Position numbers and translations under genes: made by a program. From Anthostomella pinea (taxonomy: Eukaryota; Ascomycota; Sordariomycetes; Xylariales; Xylariaceae), in the NCBI GenBank assembly GCA_963556695.1, contig CAUWAG010000004.1:992001-1056000 (forward strand): 64,000 nt of DNA, in the 5' to 3' direction. Of the stretch, positions 1 through 10,908 are shown piece by piece. How positions within the stretch are numbered: the stretch's first letter is position 1; each line of letters begins with the position of its first letter. A model generated the notes under the pieces. It searched no databases. It was not told the DNA's origin and saw only the letters and a list, made by a program, of their open reading frames with translations.

Positions 1-1183
1 GATCGACGCGACGACGCCCGGCACGAGGGCCGCCGTGTCGCTGACGTTGACCCAGTGGTCGAAGATCGCCCCCATGATCTCGGGGCCGTCGGCCGCGCTG
101 GGGAGCGGCGTCGTCTCCGTGCCGATGGTGTACACTTGGCCCTTCAGGACCGACCAGTTGTTGCCGCTGACCAGCTCGCTGTACGTCTGCGTCTTGGTGG
201 TGTCGGTTATGTGGGGGACGGCGGTGAAATTGTCGAATACCCCGGCCGGCACATCAGGGCCGTTGTAGTACAGAAACATGACCCAGATGTCCGCGAGGGT
301 GGCCAGCGTGCGCTCGGCCGTCACGATGACGGCGGCCTTCTCGTCCGGGTAGTACTCGGTGAAGTCGCGGACCGCGGCCAGCAGGGCGGCCGAGTTCTCC
401 GGCGTGGCGTCGAAGATCAGGTTGCCGCCCCAGACGTCGCCCTGGGGGTAAGCCTGCAGCAGATAGGAGGTGACGATTCCGAAGTTGTTTCCTCCGCCCT
501 TCAAAGTCATGAAGATGTCCGGATAGCTGGTCTCGGACACCGTCAGGATCGTCGCATTTGCTAATACTAGCGTGTACTCGACGACAGAGTTGGCAGCCCA
601 ACCGTATTGCGCGCTCATGAAGCTCAAGCCGCCTGTGAGATTCCCCTGTCAGTATTATATCTGTTTCAAAGTTCTGTGGGTTGATCTCACCTCCGACGAG
701 ATAGCCGCCCACACCGACATTGCCAATTCTCCCACCGACGACAGTATAGCCAGTCCCATCAAGCGCTGCCGCAACGTCGTCCCACCGGTTACCGGGCCCA
801 ACCCTGACAGTCTCGGTAGCCGGGTCGAAGATGACCTCGTTGAGGCTCTTGGTGGAGATCTGCGACCCGCCCTCCACGCTGGCGAAGTAGTTATTCGGGT
901 TGTGGCCGCCAGACTTGATGGCAAACGTCTCGTTGTTGTCGCGGAGGATGGAGACTATGGCCGCGACCTCGGCCGTGGTCTCCGGCTCGAGGATACATGA
1001 CGGCGCCAAGTCGCTGCAGGCCGTCGACCAGTACTCGCCCTGCGACTCGGTGTACGCCAACGTCAGTGGGTTGAGGATGGTGATCGACGTCTGGCTTGCA
1101 ACCGTGTCGCAGGTGTCGGCCACTGTCGTCGCCGCAAGCGCAAGGGCAGCGAGCAGAGCTCTACTCATGGTCAAGAGGGCCAT
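1..1183 (-). CDS. Secreted FAD-linked oxidoreductase (BBE/PCMH type), 3' end outside window
   Basis: Two exons are visible, 1183..691 and 632..1, joined across a 58-bp intron (GTGAGA..CACAG). Together they give 375 codons, and the C-terminus lies beyond base 1. The N-terminus has a hydrophobic leader ending near VADTCD; a second ATG at 1168 would give a tighter signal peptide. Residues 92-94 are GGH inside SGGHNPN, the place where the family attaches FAD covalently to His. After the intron come GGLSF, YGWAANSV and GGGNNFGIVT, all typical of the FAD-binding half of fungal berberine-bridge-like oxidases. Secretion and oxidation of a small molecule or sugar are inferred; the substrate cannot be read. 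The family is common in secondary-metabolite clusters, but no cluster genes are seen nearby. Confidence 0.88.
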
Positions 1184-2737
1184 AATTATATTCTGCTGCG
1201 AAACAGCTGAAACTATGAGGGCCAGAGAGGTCTCTTGCTAGAGCGGAAGATTTTCGAAAGCCCACGACGTAGGCTCCGAGGGCTATGAGACCCCATCGCG
1301 GCTGGAGCTGGCTTCTTATACACAGCTGACTCCACGATGAACCTCGCTTGCGGGGGTCAATCCTAGACTTCCAGGGGCGGAACGAACAGGTACCGTAGTT
1401 GGAGGTGGAGAAGACGAGCGAAGCAGATTGCGAACCAACAAACGCAGGGCTCCAAAAGCTGACCCCAGTCAATGCAAGCCAAAGCGTGCTCCGAATACGC
1501 GGATACAACGACGCGGGACCCTGGTCAATCTATAAATTTAGGCTCGTCCAGACGCAGTGGGATGGTCGAGTCACAATGCTTACTGTTCAAAGAAGAGGCG
1601 CTTCGGCTCCAATGCCGCCGTCTCTCGAAAAGGCACGAACCTTCTACGGCGTACACCTACCACATGGTCAATACCTTGGTCTTATTGGCTTAAGAATCCG
1701 GAGAAGCCTCGCTTATCTAGTCTGTCTTATGAAGCGGTAAAAACACTGCTGTGAATGACACGGCTTGGCAATCGGTGAGAAGTGCGTGCCATAGAAGGCT
1801 CGCTTGGAGAAGGCGGTAGTCTGTACGTATGGGCAGTGGGCGAACAGGTCAGATCTCGGATACGTGCCGAAATAGCCGTCGCGTCAAGCGAGGTCACAGC
1901 TCCTGTGGCTGGATGCGTCATTGTGTCGGAGGAAGCTCGTATCCGCCCATCAGATGGTGAATAGCCTCGGGGGTGTTCACGGTTATGGAAATAGTCACAG
2001 GCAGTGACAGGGAATCGCGGTGCGGCTGGAGCTGGCTGAAGATGCGAGTCGACCAAATCGTACACGATACCGCAGTAGGTATAATAAAAAACAAGGAAAG
2101 TGATCGTGGGAAAATAAGCAGCCTAGCCGTCCATGCATACACAGGGATATAGAATCCTACCCAGAGCTTGGGGTACCGACTTCACATGTGCGCATGCCTC
2201 GGTTCCTCTGCTGCGTTACTAAGTACTCACTGCTCATACTCGATGCAGACTGACACTGATGGTGTTGTGGCTGATAGGCTTATAATCGTAATACTATTGT
2301 AGAGGAAGTTCCAGAAGCTAGCCAGACGATGATGGCATAAGTTACGAACGAATCGAAGGACTGCCGTGTGAACTTGTAATTAGCTCGGCCGGGTACACGT
2401 GAAAAATCGGAGCCGGGGTGTGGTGGTATTTGGTATTCCCCAGGTTTGCACGGTCCACCGCTTCCTTCCCCTGCCCCTTTTCCATCCACTCAGCTGCCAC
2501 TCGACCCTGTCATCATCCAAGAATCTAATTTGGTATCTTGCCCAGAATCGTCGATACTTCAATGCAGTGACGTCTGCAAACACCAAGTCCCATCAAGGTC
2601 GCCTGAACAACTTCAGCTGCAATCTTGTTCCTGCGCAGAGGATCTGTTCAGATCTCTTGACATTGGCTCGGCTCGCACGACGTCAGCGTATTGGGTTGCA
2701 TTGCATCGCAGCCGGGTATCAATCTCCGGGACTTCTG
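1184..2737. other. Intergenic stretch, no supported gene
   Basis: The longest open frames here are about 110 codons, overlap one another on both strands, and show no recognisable motif or splice pattern. The right part holds the 3' flank of the homoserine kinase gene and the left part the promoter of the FAD oxidase. I see no RNA gene or clear repeat. Confidence 0.5.
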
Positions 2738-3931
2738 TTACACGTGTCTGGTTGTGACCTTGGTTCCCTCAGCGGGCTCCAGAAGCTCCCATCTGCAGTC
2801 GATGCTATTCTTCTCAAACCTGCTCATTATCTTCTTCGCGATCTCCTCGTAGTTGCCTGTCGCAAGCGCGAGGATGGTCGGACCTGCGCCTGACAGACAG
2901 ACCCCGAGAAGGCCCTCTTGCGTGCTTGGCGACATGGATTCAACAATCTCCCCCAGCCCTGGAATCAGGGTCTGCCGGTATTGCTGATGCAGCTTGTCCT
3001 GCATAGCAAGATGTATGAGTTCTGGGTCCGGCGGCGACTGTCCCAATGCTACTGGCAGAAGTGCTATACGTTGCATGTTGAAAGTCTAGTCGATTCATTC
3101 AGTCAGATACCTGTCCTTGCAAGGCAACCAGAGGACGACTTACCACATCCTGCCTGGGATAGTCTTTGGGCAATACTTCACGGGCCTTCGCCGTGGGCAC
3201 CTCGAAGTTGGGAATGATGGCAATTGCCTTGATCTCCTTGGCCCATGGGAACTTGATATGATGACCGATACCATGAGGCGGCTCTGGCGGGCGCTTGCCG
3301 GTATCAAGACCTCCGGCCGGTGCTGGCAGCACCTCACTCAGAGGGATCTCGACGCGTGCCATATCCTCGGGTGCCAAGGGCTTCAAGTACGTCCCAACGA
3401 AGCCTCCAAAGAGAGCAGCTCCCACGTTGTCGGGATGACGCTCTGTAAGTCGTTGGTCAGTCACTCTCCGACGCGCTGCAAAGGCGTTGACATGGATTCG
3501 AGCATACCAATCATCAAAGCGAAGTCGAATAGCCGGGCGTCGTCTAGGTGGTGAAGACCTCCGACCTGCTTGCCAAGCATGACACCGGCCACGACAGCAG
3601 CTCCTGACGACCCCAGACCGCGGCCAAGAGGGATCGGATTCTTAATGTGCACATGCGTCTCGACGGGAAAGGCTCGCTGGTCATGACATCGCAGTACATA
3701 TAGCGCAACCCGAGTGATGAGGTTGGCTGCCGGATCCAGTGGCACCTTGCCCGATTCCGCGCCCTCGCCCTCGTATGTGATTCTGCAGTTCAGGGGCAAC
3801 TCGGACGATGACTTGGACCGATCAATGGTGACGGTCAGCTCGAGATATATGGACAAGGCCAAGCCAATAACATCAAAGCCAGGTCCGATATTGGCAGAGG
3901 AGCAAGGAGTCGTGATGGTGAACGACTCCAT
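2738..3931 (-). CDS. thr1: Homoserine kinase (threonine biosynthesis)
   Basis: Phosphorylates homoserine with ATP on the way to threonine; cytosolic GHMP kinase. Three exons: 3931..3508, 3442..3144 and 3085..2738, with introns of 65 and 58 bp. They join to 356 residues, almost the length of yeast Thr1. Landmarks are SSANIGPGFDVIG at residues 11-23, the GHMP ATP loop PLGRGLGSSGAAVVAG at 101-116, ERHPDNVGAALFGGFVG at the first exon join, MQRIALLPVAL after the second, and GVCLSGAGPT near the C-terminus. The ATG at 3931 was chosen because it places MESFTITTPCSSANIG at the usual family start; an upstream in-frame Met (4006) would add 25 unlike residues. Nothing looks broken. It is divergent to the gene at 4776. 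Confidence 0.96.
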
Positions 3932-4775
3932 TTTGAGGTTCGCTTTCCTACCAGCCAACCCGATGAACGTGAGTTTGATGACGAAGACTCCAGCCTTGCT
4001 GATCAATGGACCGTACGCAACTCAATTTGGCAGCGTGAGTCCAGTCGGGTGGGTTAGGGAGCGGAAGCGTGAACAGATCGGGTTTTCTGTTTTTCTCTCT
4101 AACCCGCCCGATTACGGAGGCGCGGGGAGTGTGTAAAATGCCCTGGAGGCCCGAGAGGCCCGAGTATCCACTATTGCGGGGTACATCGCGGCTACCCGGC
4201 TTGATTGGCTACCCGTCGAGTGCCTTTTGTTGGATCAGGACTATGTATGGAAGGTACCTACCTACTACCTACGAATCACATGAAAGCTTGCAGCTGTTCT
4301 TCCAAGAATAGGTACGTGTATGTTGTAAGTCGTCTGGTGCTTCTCTTTAGCAGGCAATGAAAGGCTCATGGCTTGGCGCTTCAGCCATAGGTAAGGTAGG
4401 TATGGAGCTCAGATAGAGAACAGCAAGGATATCACCTTGTCTGGGGATTATGGGCCTAAAGATCTTCAAGAATCAATGGTCAACCTCCCATGTTGCCCCT
4501 GACTGTTTTGGACGGCGAGCAAAACCCAACGGACCCCTTCTATCCCTCAGCCAGCAGTACGGTATAACGAAGCCAACCCTCGCGAGGCCACTTCATGATA
4601 CACCTCACGTTAGCACGTGAGACTACTGCAGCCAGCTGACTTCAAGCTGCCGCCCCATCAATGATCATGCAGCTGTGCGTTGGGCCGTGCCATCTCTCAA
4701 GCGAGGCGGGGACTATGCCCAGGTCCCACCGCCAGGCACCCTCACCACTTCGAATATTCATACATCAAACAGAAC
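3932..4775. promoter_or_regulatory. Shared divergent promoter region
   Basis: About 840 bp separate the start codons of homoserine kinase (-) and the gene at 4776 (+), so both promoters must lie here. A CTACC-rich run occurs near 4254-4272. No TATA box or binding site could be assigned with confidence, and no gene is seen. Confidence 0.5.
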
Positions 4776-6929
4776 ATGACTGAACCAACGAGTGCCGATG
4801 GTGTGAAGGAGCTGCATCGGGACCTTGCCCGCAAATGGAGGACCCATGGACCCCGACTCGAACAGATCTGGCGGTCGTTGGGCCAGGGCCAAAGAGCGAA
4901 GGCGATGAAGGCCGGCGCTATGGACGGCGTTGTCCTGAAGCACTCCTTGGATGCGTCGTTGGGTAATGTCTGCAAGTTCATGCCAGAATGGAATCTGCGC
5001 GACGTCACAGCACCGGGATCCGACCATCTGCTCGAGATTCTCAAGCATCGAGCGATCACCACCCTCGAAGAGCAGTACCTCAGCGGTGCTAATAGCCGCA
5101 CGGGCGACCATGAACTCATCATGAACATGATGCGTACCAGAAACCTGCAACATGTCGATTCCTTCCGCGACTGTTATACCTTCTTCATGGAGGGAGAACG
5201 ATACGGGCAGTCCTTCAAGCTCCTCAAAGAAAAGGAGCAAACATTGGCGGCTTTCCAACCCTCTATCGACGCCGGGCTTTGCATTCCCCAATCTGCTGGC
5301 GAATTGATCCTCACACGACAGATTTACATGCTGCAGTGTCTCAACATCGTGGTGGAGGATATCCTGGAGGCCGGTTCTACCACCAGAAACCAAAAGCAGC
5401 CGCCCAAGAAGTCCACCGATGCGGCAGCAGCCGCTCTTTCCAAACTCTCGATTCAGCCCTCGCCGCCCAAGTTGGACCTCGCCGATCTACACAACAGCGC
5501 GAAGGACCAGAAAGCAACCCTCGAAGACAACCTGAACTTGGTCTGCACAGAACCTGTGGTGCTGGCCCATGCCGTCAATATCTGGTTCTTCAGTCGACCC
5601 GAGCTTGTGGCAGATGAGAAAGGCCGCATGCTCCCTGCGCACACCGACAAGTATATCAGTGCTGCATTCTTTGAGGCCGTTCATAGCGCAGTCAAGGGGC
5701 CTGCGATATGGGACTACATGTGTCGGTTGCTGGAACTTCTCAAAAGCTCAACTGACAAGTCTCATCGAGAGATTATCCTACAGGAAGTATCCAACCTATG
5801 TCATCTGGAATACAGTCGCGTACAAGCTCTGCTTAAGCGCCACGTCGCGTCGGGTACCGGATTGAAGTGGTTCAAGCGGGTTTCTAACGTCTATGACAAT
5901 GGCAATGTGCGCGTCAGCATGAAGGGCAAGCCAGAGTCTCTCATTCGAGACAACCCACAGCTTCTTTACTTGCTACGTCTGTGTCAGCCTGAGACCAATG
6001 CCTCAAAGGCTATCGATTGGATCAAGAAGCTAGACGACCATCATACTGCGCACCCTAGCGACCGAGAGGACCTGCAAGATCGAGAAGTCGATGCTCTCTG
6101 CGACCTGGCAGTCATTGTTGGATTCATACACTCCCTATCGCCGGTCATCTCCATGCCCGCCTTCAATCGCAAAAGAGGACAGTTGTTCGTCGCTAAATCG
6201 GGAGAGCTCGAAGGCGAGCTGAATCAGCTGAAGACCCAGGTTGACCTGGCCGATTTCGCTGTTCCGATTGACCACCTCCGTGAGCCGGGAATGTCAGAGG
6301 GTGCGTTGGAGGCGATCGACCAGTTCGTAGTCGAGAAGACCGGTACCAAGATGGGATTCCTTTACCAGGACCTGATTGAGGAATGTATGTTGCAGCTACA
6401 GGACAGGCTGAAAGCCAAGACAGAGCAGCAAGACAAGGCAAAGGAGCAAGACAAGGCTACTGAGTTCGTACCGTTGCCATCAGACGGCCCACAGAAACCG
6501 GAAGTACGAGTGCAGCAGAGAAGAGAGAAGGAAAAGACCCGACCCAAATACTCGTCCGTTTACGAAATCACCCCCTCCGCCCAGAAGTCTTCGGAGCTTG
6601 AGAGCCTCGAGACGACGCAGGCGCCACCATCTCTCAAGGTGAAGCCGTCCACGGCAGAGGTATTCTCCACGCTGTTCTCGAAGTCCGAGTCGCGAGGCTC
6701 TGTCAGTTGGAGCGGATTTGTGGCCGCCATGGCTGATCTGGGATTCTCGGTGCTGCCCAAGTTCGGTTCGGTCTACACCTTCTTTCCGCCTGAGGGCTCG
6801 GCCGTACAGAGACCGGTCACCTTGCACAGGCCGCACAAGTCGCGCATTGAGGGCTACCTGCTGCTCATCTTTGGGCGTCGTCTGCAACGGCTGTATGGAT
6901 GGGCTAAAGAGTCGTTCCAGGCGGCCTGA
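4776..6929 (+). CDS. Conserved fungal protein with C-terminal HicA-like domain
   Basis: A single uninterrupted exon encodes 717 residues. The frame is open further upstream, but the first real ATG in it is at 4776, giving MTEPTSADGVKELHRDLARK. The N-terminal third (e.g. AGAMDGVVLKHSLD, EWNLRDVTAPGSDHLLEILKHRA) resembles a widespread filamentous-fungal protein of unknown function, sometimes labelled 'ipa protein' (recalled from memory, not certain). Residues about 560-610 are a charged low-complexity linker rich in Lys, Glu and Gln. The last 98 residues, from LKVKPSTAEV, end in WSGFVAAMADLGFSV, GSVYTFFPPEG, VTLHRPHKS and GRRLQRLYGW. The order of a small helix, GS-x-aromatic strand and conserved His resembles the HicA mRNA-interferase/dsRBD-like fold. 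RNA binding is an inference. Active expression seems likely because the frame is long and intact. Confidence 0.85.
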   Translation: MTEPTSADGVKELHRDLARKWRTHGPRLEQIWRSLGQGQRAKAMKAGAMDGVVLKHSLDASLGNVCKFMPEWNLRDVTAPGSDHLLEILKHRAITTLEEQYLSGANSRTGDHELIMNMMRTRNLQHVDSFRDCYTFFMEGERYGQSFKLLKEKEQTLAAFQPSIDAGLCIPQSAGELILTRQIYMLQCLNIVVEDILEAGSTTRNQKQPPKKSTDAAAAALSKLSIQPSPPKLDLADLHNSAKDQKATLEDNLNLVCTEPVVLAHAVNIWFFSRPELVADEKGRMLPAHTDKYISAAFFEAVHSAVKGPAIWDYMCRLLELLKSSTDKSHREIILQEVSNLCHLEYSRVQALLKRHVASGTGLKWFKRVSNVYDNGNVRVSMKGKPESLIRDNPQLLYLLRLCQPETNASKAIDWIKKLDDHHTAHPSDREDLQDREVDALCDLAVIVGFIHSLSPVISMPAFNRKRGQLFVAKSGELEGELNQLKTQVDLADFAVPIDHLREPGMSEGALEAIDQFVVEKTGTKMGFLYQDLIEECMLQLQDRLKAKTEQQDKAKEQDKATEFVPLPSDGPQKPEVRVQQRREKEKTRPKYSSVYEITPSAQKSSELESLETTQAPPSLKVKPSTAEVFSTLFSKSESRGSVSWSGFVAAMADLGFSVLPKFGSVYTFFPPEGSAVQRPVTLHRPHKSRIEGYLLLIFGRRLQRLYGWAKESFQAA

Positions 6930-8625
6930 ATCCGCGGTCGCGATCCAATACTCGCTAGTCAGAACCATGTTCTGAGAATGTTTCTAGCTTCGCATAAGGC
7001 TATCATTCCGCTCTGGTTAAGGTAGGAAGAGCCGAAGGGGTCTTTCGATACCCAACGGCCATAGCGAGATATGATGTTTCTCGCACCCATCGGGGCAGGA
7101 GAAGGGAGGGTGATGTTGACTCAGCTCTAGAACACAAGGCCATTCAAGAATAAATATCTGACCTTGTGAGATAGGTAATCATTTTGCATTGGATTGATTG
7201 CCGCTGCCTCTAATGTGAAGGCCCACAGCTTAACTTAACTGCGTGTACTTCCTGTCCTCGTTCTCTTTCTTGGACAAGCTGTCAAACGCCGCTCATAATT
7301 GTTTCTTAAATGTGGGAAGATTATCGTCACCAAGCCAAGCTGCTTGTGCGCGTCCACCATACTGAATGATGAGTCTTCCCTAGAATGGCTTCTCTATAAA
7401 TTATTTTCCCATTGCTAGTAAAAGATGCATATTCCCTTGCCATCCGCCCAGCAGGTACGTGCTCATACTTAGTACTGGCCGCTATATACATGGAATTTAG
7501 ACCACCCGTTTCGTCCAACTAACGTTATATTGGGGACGTTACAAGAACCTTTATCTCTGTAGAGTACTGGGTGCTTGTACCAACAACTAACTACCGGCCA
7601 CCACCTCGGAACTGCTCCAATGCGACACTTACCACGGACCCTTAAAGATTCGCATTTAGCACATCAGAGTTCATCGACAGAACAGACTTTGTGTTTCCAG
7701 CCCAGCAGATCGAGAGATGGATACCACTGGCCATCGTCGGCCGGTCGTCTTGGTCGGGTTTGGAGAAAATTGTTTCGGTCCGGTTATCATGCGATGCGAG
7801 TCGTACAAAGAGGCCGAGATACTGGCGTACTGGGATCTTGCCCTGTATAAAACCTTACAGAATCACCTGGGGATTACGTAGCTCCCCTCCTCCCAACCGG
7901 AGATATGCGAGACCAAGCTCAGCAGTCCACTGAGCGCCTACAAAACATCATCCGATACAACGCAGTGGAGGGGCTTGGTACTGGCTGCGTAATTTACGTA
8001 GTAGACGTTTTTATAAAGTACTCACAAGTTAAGCAAAACCTACACTTCAATGCGCCCTGTAGAGAAGTACATCCCAGAGGTCCTTCCTCTCGCAGAGTCG
8101 CCAACCTCTCGGATTGCGCCACACTGCGAATAGCATTGACATTACTGTCAATGCCGGAAACCAGGCAGCCCTCACCCTGGAACTCCTTACCGGCTTTGCA
8201 TTGGTCTCGGAAGAACAGCCCAGAACCTGGGATGAATGGGGACTTGACAGCTCTGCTCGACTCCCTGGGCGCACAAGCGACCATGGCTCGGATATACCAC
8301 CGCATCGGCGAGTCTCCCCCGTCAGATGCTAGGACGGTATTCACGATTCCGAACCGATCTGAGGAAGAAATTTATCGCCACTAAGGAGTGAAATACCTAC
8401 AACGTCTATGGGGATATAAACGAGAAAGAAAGACTTGATAGATTTTCCGTCCCTGTTGGAAGAATCTGCCAAGCTGCACGTCTGATTTCGTACATGACTG
8501 CTTTCGTGATATTTCGGTAATCTGCCCTTGGTCAACGGGTATATTATTGCTACACTGAGGCCTCATAAGTCTTTATGCGCGCCATGTTGGGTGGATTCTA
8601 GATCACAGTGGGAATTTGGAACCAT

Positions 8626-8700
8626 TGGAATAAGCAGACGAGAAAGCTCAGCTTGGGCTTGATACGTCACCTCCAATGCTTATTCCAGTGTGCTTATTCC
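8626..8700. repeat. Inverted repeat TGGAATAAGCA / TGCTTATTCCA
   Basis: TGGAATAAGCA at 8626-8636 is the exact reverse complement of 8677-8687, and TGCTTATTCC recurs directly at 8691-8700. A related pair with nearly the same span (62 versus 63 bp) lies at 35589-35651. It may be the remnant of a small inverted-repeat element or a folded regulatory site. Confidence 0.55.
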
Positions 8701-9164
8701 GATTCGATGAATATATTGTTGGTTGCTAGACGGGTGGTGCACGGAGACTAGGTAATGGGGGTTCAGTGTACCTGAGCATATACATCAAGATGAACCCAAG
8801 GTGCCAAGAAGCAGTGAATCATCATATATGTCCTGGTGGCAGTTGCCCGTGGAGACTACCCGTGTACAGACATTGTATCTGAGTTAGGGGCTAAGTACCT
8901 AGGTAGACCAACGGCCCTGATGTTATCATGTTCCTTCCTTCAGCCTACCATATCAACGGCAACCTCGACCCATCTCGGAAAGGGGATGAGGGTTTACGAT
9001 CTTGGCGATTCTGGATCGCGAGGGCCCCGAATACCTGCTCGAATCTGCGCAACTTCTGTTGCTGTATTACTCAGATAACAACGGGCAGGTGCCGTGGTTT
9101 TGGTGAAGACTTTGACACCGGGCGACAAGGTGACTCCGGTCTCCATTTCTCATCCATCATTCAT

Positions 9165-9187
9165 CAACAACAACAACAACAACAACA
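9165..9187 (+). repeat. (CAA)n microsatellite in the transporter leader
   Basis: Seven and a half CAA units lie 67 bp upstream of the copper transporter ATG, probably in its 5' untranslated region. Confidence 0.9.
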
Positions 9188-9253
9188 CTGCATCTTCAAT
9201 ATCGTACACATCCACATTCGCTGCAGCAACCATACTACTGTACGATTATCGAT

Positions 9254-10908
9254 ATGTCGCCAATCACCTTTGATTTGACCTCGACCACCATGGACATGAC
9301 ATCAATGATCACGATCACGACCACTATGGACTTGACATCAGTGATCACGGGTATGTGCTCGACCACTACCGGCATACCATCATGCACCATGCATAACTCG
9401 TCCTCGACCACTACCGGCATGTCATCCATGACCACGGGAATATCCTCGACCACTACGGACATGCCATCAGTGACCGTGACTATCTCCTCGACCTGCGTGG
9501 ACATGTCGCCCACCTCGAAGGCGTGCGAAGCCCCGACTACTTCGGCCTGCATGCCGATGGACTGCAAGGTTTCGGTATTGTACACCGTACCAGTCTCTTC
9601 ATAAAGCTATCTGCTAACCTTCCGGCACAGATGCTCTGGAACTGGAACACAATCGATACCTGCTTCCTCTCGAGCTCATGGCACGTCAAGTCGTCCAGCA
9701 TGTTCGCCGGATCCTGCATCGGCGTCGTCCTCTTGACCCTGTTGCTCGAGTTCCTACGCTGCGCTGTCAAGGAGTTCGACCGATACCTCATCCGCAAGCA
9801 TTCCGCTGCACCTGTAGCTAGTAGCGCGCGATCCAATCCTGGCGACACCAAGGGCAAGGAGGTCCCTACGATCTCAGCCAGGGCAGATAAGGGCAAGGAG
9901 ATTGCTACGAAATCAGGCACCGCAGTCGAGGAAAAGGAGGTCGCTCCGACCTCAGCCAGCGCAGATATGCCGATCTTAGGGAGGGAGATCGCTACGACGT
10001 CAGGCACCGCAGTCGAGGACTAGGAAACTGCTGCGGGATTAGGGTATCCCCTAAAGACGTCATGCACCGCAAACGAGGAAATTAAGGTCGTTTACACGTC
10101 AGGCACCGCAGACGAGGACAAGAAGGCCGTCAGGGTTTCGTCCACAATAGATCAACACGTCACGACCTCAGCCACTGGACATGAGAAGAAGGGGGGCGTT
10201 ACGACATCAGCTACAGCAAGTTTGCCTGCGTACTCGCGGGGGAGTTGGTCTACGACCTCAGCCATCGCAGGTAAGGACAAGGAGGTTGCTACGAGGTCAG
10301 GCACCGCAGACGAGGACAAGGAGGCCGTCAGGGTTTCGTCCACAATAGATCAACGCATCACCTCAGCCACCGGATATGCGAAGAAGGAGGGCGTTACGAC
10401 TTCAGCTACCGCACATATGCCTGCGAACTCGCGGAGCGGGGGGCCTATGACCTCAGCCACCGCAGATAAGGACAAGGAGGTCTTTACGACATCAGCCCCC
10501 GCACATATGCCTACGAACCTTCGTAAGGGGTTCCGCCCGAATCTTCTCGAACAGGTCATTCGAGCACTCCTGCACACGCTCCAGTTCGCCTTGGCGTACT
10601 TCGTTATGCTGTACGCCGACGTACCCTGATACCTACCTACTACATCAAGAAACCAGAACTCCCCTGAATCGCCATCTCAACAACACGATCTGATTTTGAG
10701 GCTGACATTGTTATAGGCTTGCCATGTATTACAACGGATATATCATCATCAGCATATTCATCGGTGCCTACCTCGGTGCTTTCCTTTTTCACTGGGAGAT
10801 CTTGAACGAAGGGTGAGTATATTCCAGAAGGTAGCGCAACCTTTGGACCGTCGCCCCTGACATTTGTTTCACAGCGCCACTGAGCAAGCGACAGTACACT
10901 GTGGATAG
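9254..10908 (+). pseudogene. CTR-family copper transporter with expanded loop and one in-frame TAG
   Basis: CTR proteins form trimeric copper(I) channels in the plasma or vacuolar membrane. Exons: 9254..9574, 9631..10610, 10717..10812 and 10875..10908; introns 56, 106 and 62 bp with good branch boxes. The N-terminus is Thr/Ser-rich with Met motifs (MDM, GM, DM) suited to copper capture. TM1 follows the first join: CKVS then MLWNWNTIDTCFLSSSWH and MFAGSCIGVVLLTLLLEFLR. TM2 is QFALAYFVML, and the second join completes VMLLAMYYNGY. TM3 is GAYLGAFLFHWE, and the tail ends in HCG. The TM1-TM2 loop is swollen by repeats to about 270 residues. In it the frame is broken once, by TAG at 10021-10023, where sister repeats have AAG (Lys). 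Otherwise 476 codon positions stay open across four exons. As read, translation would stop after TM1, so it is called a pseudogene; a sequencing error or readthrough would restore a gene. Confidence 0.85.
10098..10490 (+). repeat. Tandem 198-bp coding repeat in the transporter loop
   Basis: GTCAGGCACCGCAGACGAGG occurs at 10098 and again at 10296, a 198-bp (66-codon) period; the second unit lacks three bases. Shorter related units with GGCACCGCAG precede it at about 9915 and 10000. The encoded units carry SGTADEDK, VRVSSTIDQ, VTTSATA and KDKEV. The length is a multiple of three, so the frame is kept. Confidence 0.85.

Larger units (their letters stand above)
6930..9253. other. Intergenic region of 2.3 kb without a supported gene
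   Basis: It contains the 3' flank of the HicA-like gene and the promoter and leader of the copper transporter. An open frame at 7905-8384 (+, 159 codons) has no motif, competes with frames on the other strand, and is not called. An 11-bp inverted repeat at 8626-8687 and a CAA run at 9165-9187 are listed separately. Confidence 0.5.

Noticed and set aside
55..564. 169-codon open frame on the plus strand
   Set aside because: It is the antisense shadow of exon 2 of the FAD oxidase, whose motifs lie on the minus strand.
4680..4775. Upstream 32-codon extension of the HicA-like gene
   Set aside because: The frame is open but begins with TTG; the first ATG is at 4776.
7905..8384. 159-codon open frame (+)
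   Set aside because: No family resemblance, competing frames on both strands, and no promoter or intron pattern.
9235..10007. Open minus-strand frames opposite the copper transporter
   Set aside because: They arise from the repetitive, GC-biased coding of the transporter; no motif or splice support.
10009..10037. An intron that would remove the TAG at 10021 in the copper transporter
   Set aside because: No donor of the GTRNGY type lies just upstream in a useful phase, and sister repeats show Lys codons there, so a point mutation explains the stop better.
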